64,000 nt of DNA from Rhabdornis inornatus (Eukaryota > Chordata > Aves > Passeriformes > Rhabdornithidae): NCBI GenBank assembly GCA_013397075.1, contig VWZS01009702.1, forward strand, positions 255,777 to 319,776, written 5' to 3'. The position numbers and the translations under genes are program-made. Every line of letters starts with the position of its first letter. Position 1 is the stretch's first letter. Under the pieces are notes generated by a model. The model worked only from the letters and a program-made list of their open reading frames with translations, was not told where the DNA came from and ran no database searches. This document shows, one piece after another, positions 62,901 to 64,000 of this stretch.

Positions 62901-64000
62901 AGCGAAGATTTACTGGGAGATTAATGATCTTGCTCCCAGTGGGTAATCCTGCTGCAGGCACTATGGGCAGCACATCTCCCAACCTCAGCTGCTGTGTCCT
63001 GACAGCAACACACTGGATTTATTCTACCAAAAAAAATTTGGCTAAAGTATGAGCAGGACCTTAAAACCCTGCCTAAAAAGTCTGCAGGTATAGCAACCTA
63101 TTTTTACTTTAATTTTGGCTGTCAGGATTGTTTTTACCTCTTTCTCCAGTGATCGGAGATGCCAAAAAAGCTCCTGTGAGTGATCTGTGTCACGGATGTG
63201 ACACAGTGTTTGAAAGAGCCATATTCATTCCCTTTTCCAGGAGGAAACTGAAGCTAAGACGGCATCCATTTATCAATTACATACCCAGCAGGATGACTTA
63301 AGCACTCAGGGGATGTGATAGATGAGGTATTTTAAGCAGAGATAGCACACTTTATTGCCCTTTCTGGTAGTCTGCAGAGCTTCAGATTTGCAAGGAATAC
63401 AATGACTAATGCATCCTGAACAAAACCAGACCTGGGCATTCCATTCCTTTCAAGAACTCCGTGTGGAAGAGGAGAGTATCAAACCTTTGTATTTATTTAC
63501 GCAGCACACGCTCCCTGCCTGGCCATCTAGGTGCAGCAGGAAAGCAGACAGGACAAGACAGTATCTGGCACAAAAAGCCAAGCAAAACACGTCCTGGCAA
63601 TAACTCAGAACGGAGACTTTTCTTGCTGTTTTCCTCTCCAAAGTGGGAGCAGGTGACAGGAAAGCATTAACTGCTCCCATCCTCCCAAAAGGTGGAGGAG
63701 GAGCAAGAGCAAAGTCCTTGGATTTCAAAGCAATAGAATGGCACCTTTCCACCACCACAGAATTAGGGTTAAATCTCAGTAATACAATAAAATTCAAGCT
63801 GTAAATCTTGTGTACATAAGTGATAGTGTTCCATATGTTCCATACAAACTACACCTGCCAAAACACCAAGGAATTTCTGTATTGTTCCAAAGGCTATGGC
63901 ATACTTTGCAGAATTTTCTGAAAAATTCCCAAGTGCACACAGCATTAACACTCAGCTTGGGCCTTCCCCAAGTACAGTACCTGCCCTTTTCAAACAAAAC

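Larger units (their letters stand above)
55815..64000 (-). other. TANC2: TANC2 intron running off the window
   Basis: At least 8.2 kb. It contains a CR1 tip (57605-57668) and a purine-rich tract (59690-59945). No upstream TANC2 exon (for example the one ending in MRRLASQ) was found. A frame at 62707-62982 on the minus strand is unexplained but matches no family I know. Confidence 0.7.

Noticed and set aside
55815..64000. Search for the next upstream TANC2 exons (Walker A GNIGFGKT, or the exon ending MRRLASQ)
   Set aside because: No minus-strand match was found, so they probably lie outside the window.

Overview
This is vertebrate nuclear DNA, almost certainly from a bird. Genes are split by GT-AG introns, two of them encode recognisable vertebrate proteins, and at least thirteen CR1 LINE 3'-end fragments of the avian type are scattered through one gene's introns. 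The species cannot be named from the sequence. Two protein-coding genes are present in convergent (tail-to-tail) orientation: CYB561 on the plus strand (coding exons 6934-8618) and the 3' three quarters of TANC2 on the minus strand (coding exons 55814 down to 15243). The same convergent pair sits at human 17q23.3, so this is conserved synteny. ACE, the next human neighbour on the CYB561 side, is not recognisable here.

Layout. Positions 1-6783 are gene-free flank upstream of CYB561, with several low-complexity tracts and a G-rich minisatellite next to the gene. A possible untranslated first exon of CYB561 ends at 6802. Five compact coding exons (253 residues) follow, then a 3' UTR with an AATAAA signal at 9187-9192. 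About 400 bp further on the TANC2 transcript appears to end (minus strand, near 9600), after a long 3' UTR of about 5.6 kb. The TANC2 stop codon is at 15243-15245. Sixteen constitutive coding exons are assigned, with splice phases that all agree, giving 4653 nt or 1550 residues. They encode the later part of the STAND/P-loop ATPase region with its Walker B strand, the downstream helical region, an ankyrin-repeat array, TPR repeats, and a long Ser/Pro-rich tail ending in the PDZ ligand ESNV. The first TANC2 exons, including Walker A, lie beyond 64000. From 55815 to the end is intron.

The two genes are not known to act together. CYB561 is the ascorbate-dependent transmembrane electron carrier of secretory granules. 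TANC2 is a postsynaptic scaffold. No new defence or mobile system was seen. The most interesting observations are: a candidate 30-nt in-frame microexon of TANC2 (23309-23338) behind a long polypyrimidine tract; a (GGGCAA)13 hexanucleotide repeat 28 nt from a TANC2 5' splice site; and a 17-residue polyglutamine tract in the TANC2 C-terminal exon.
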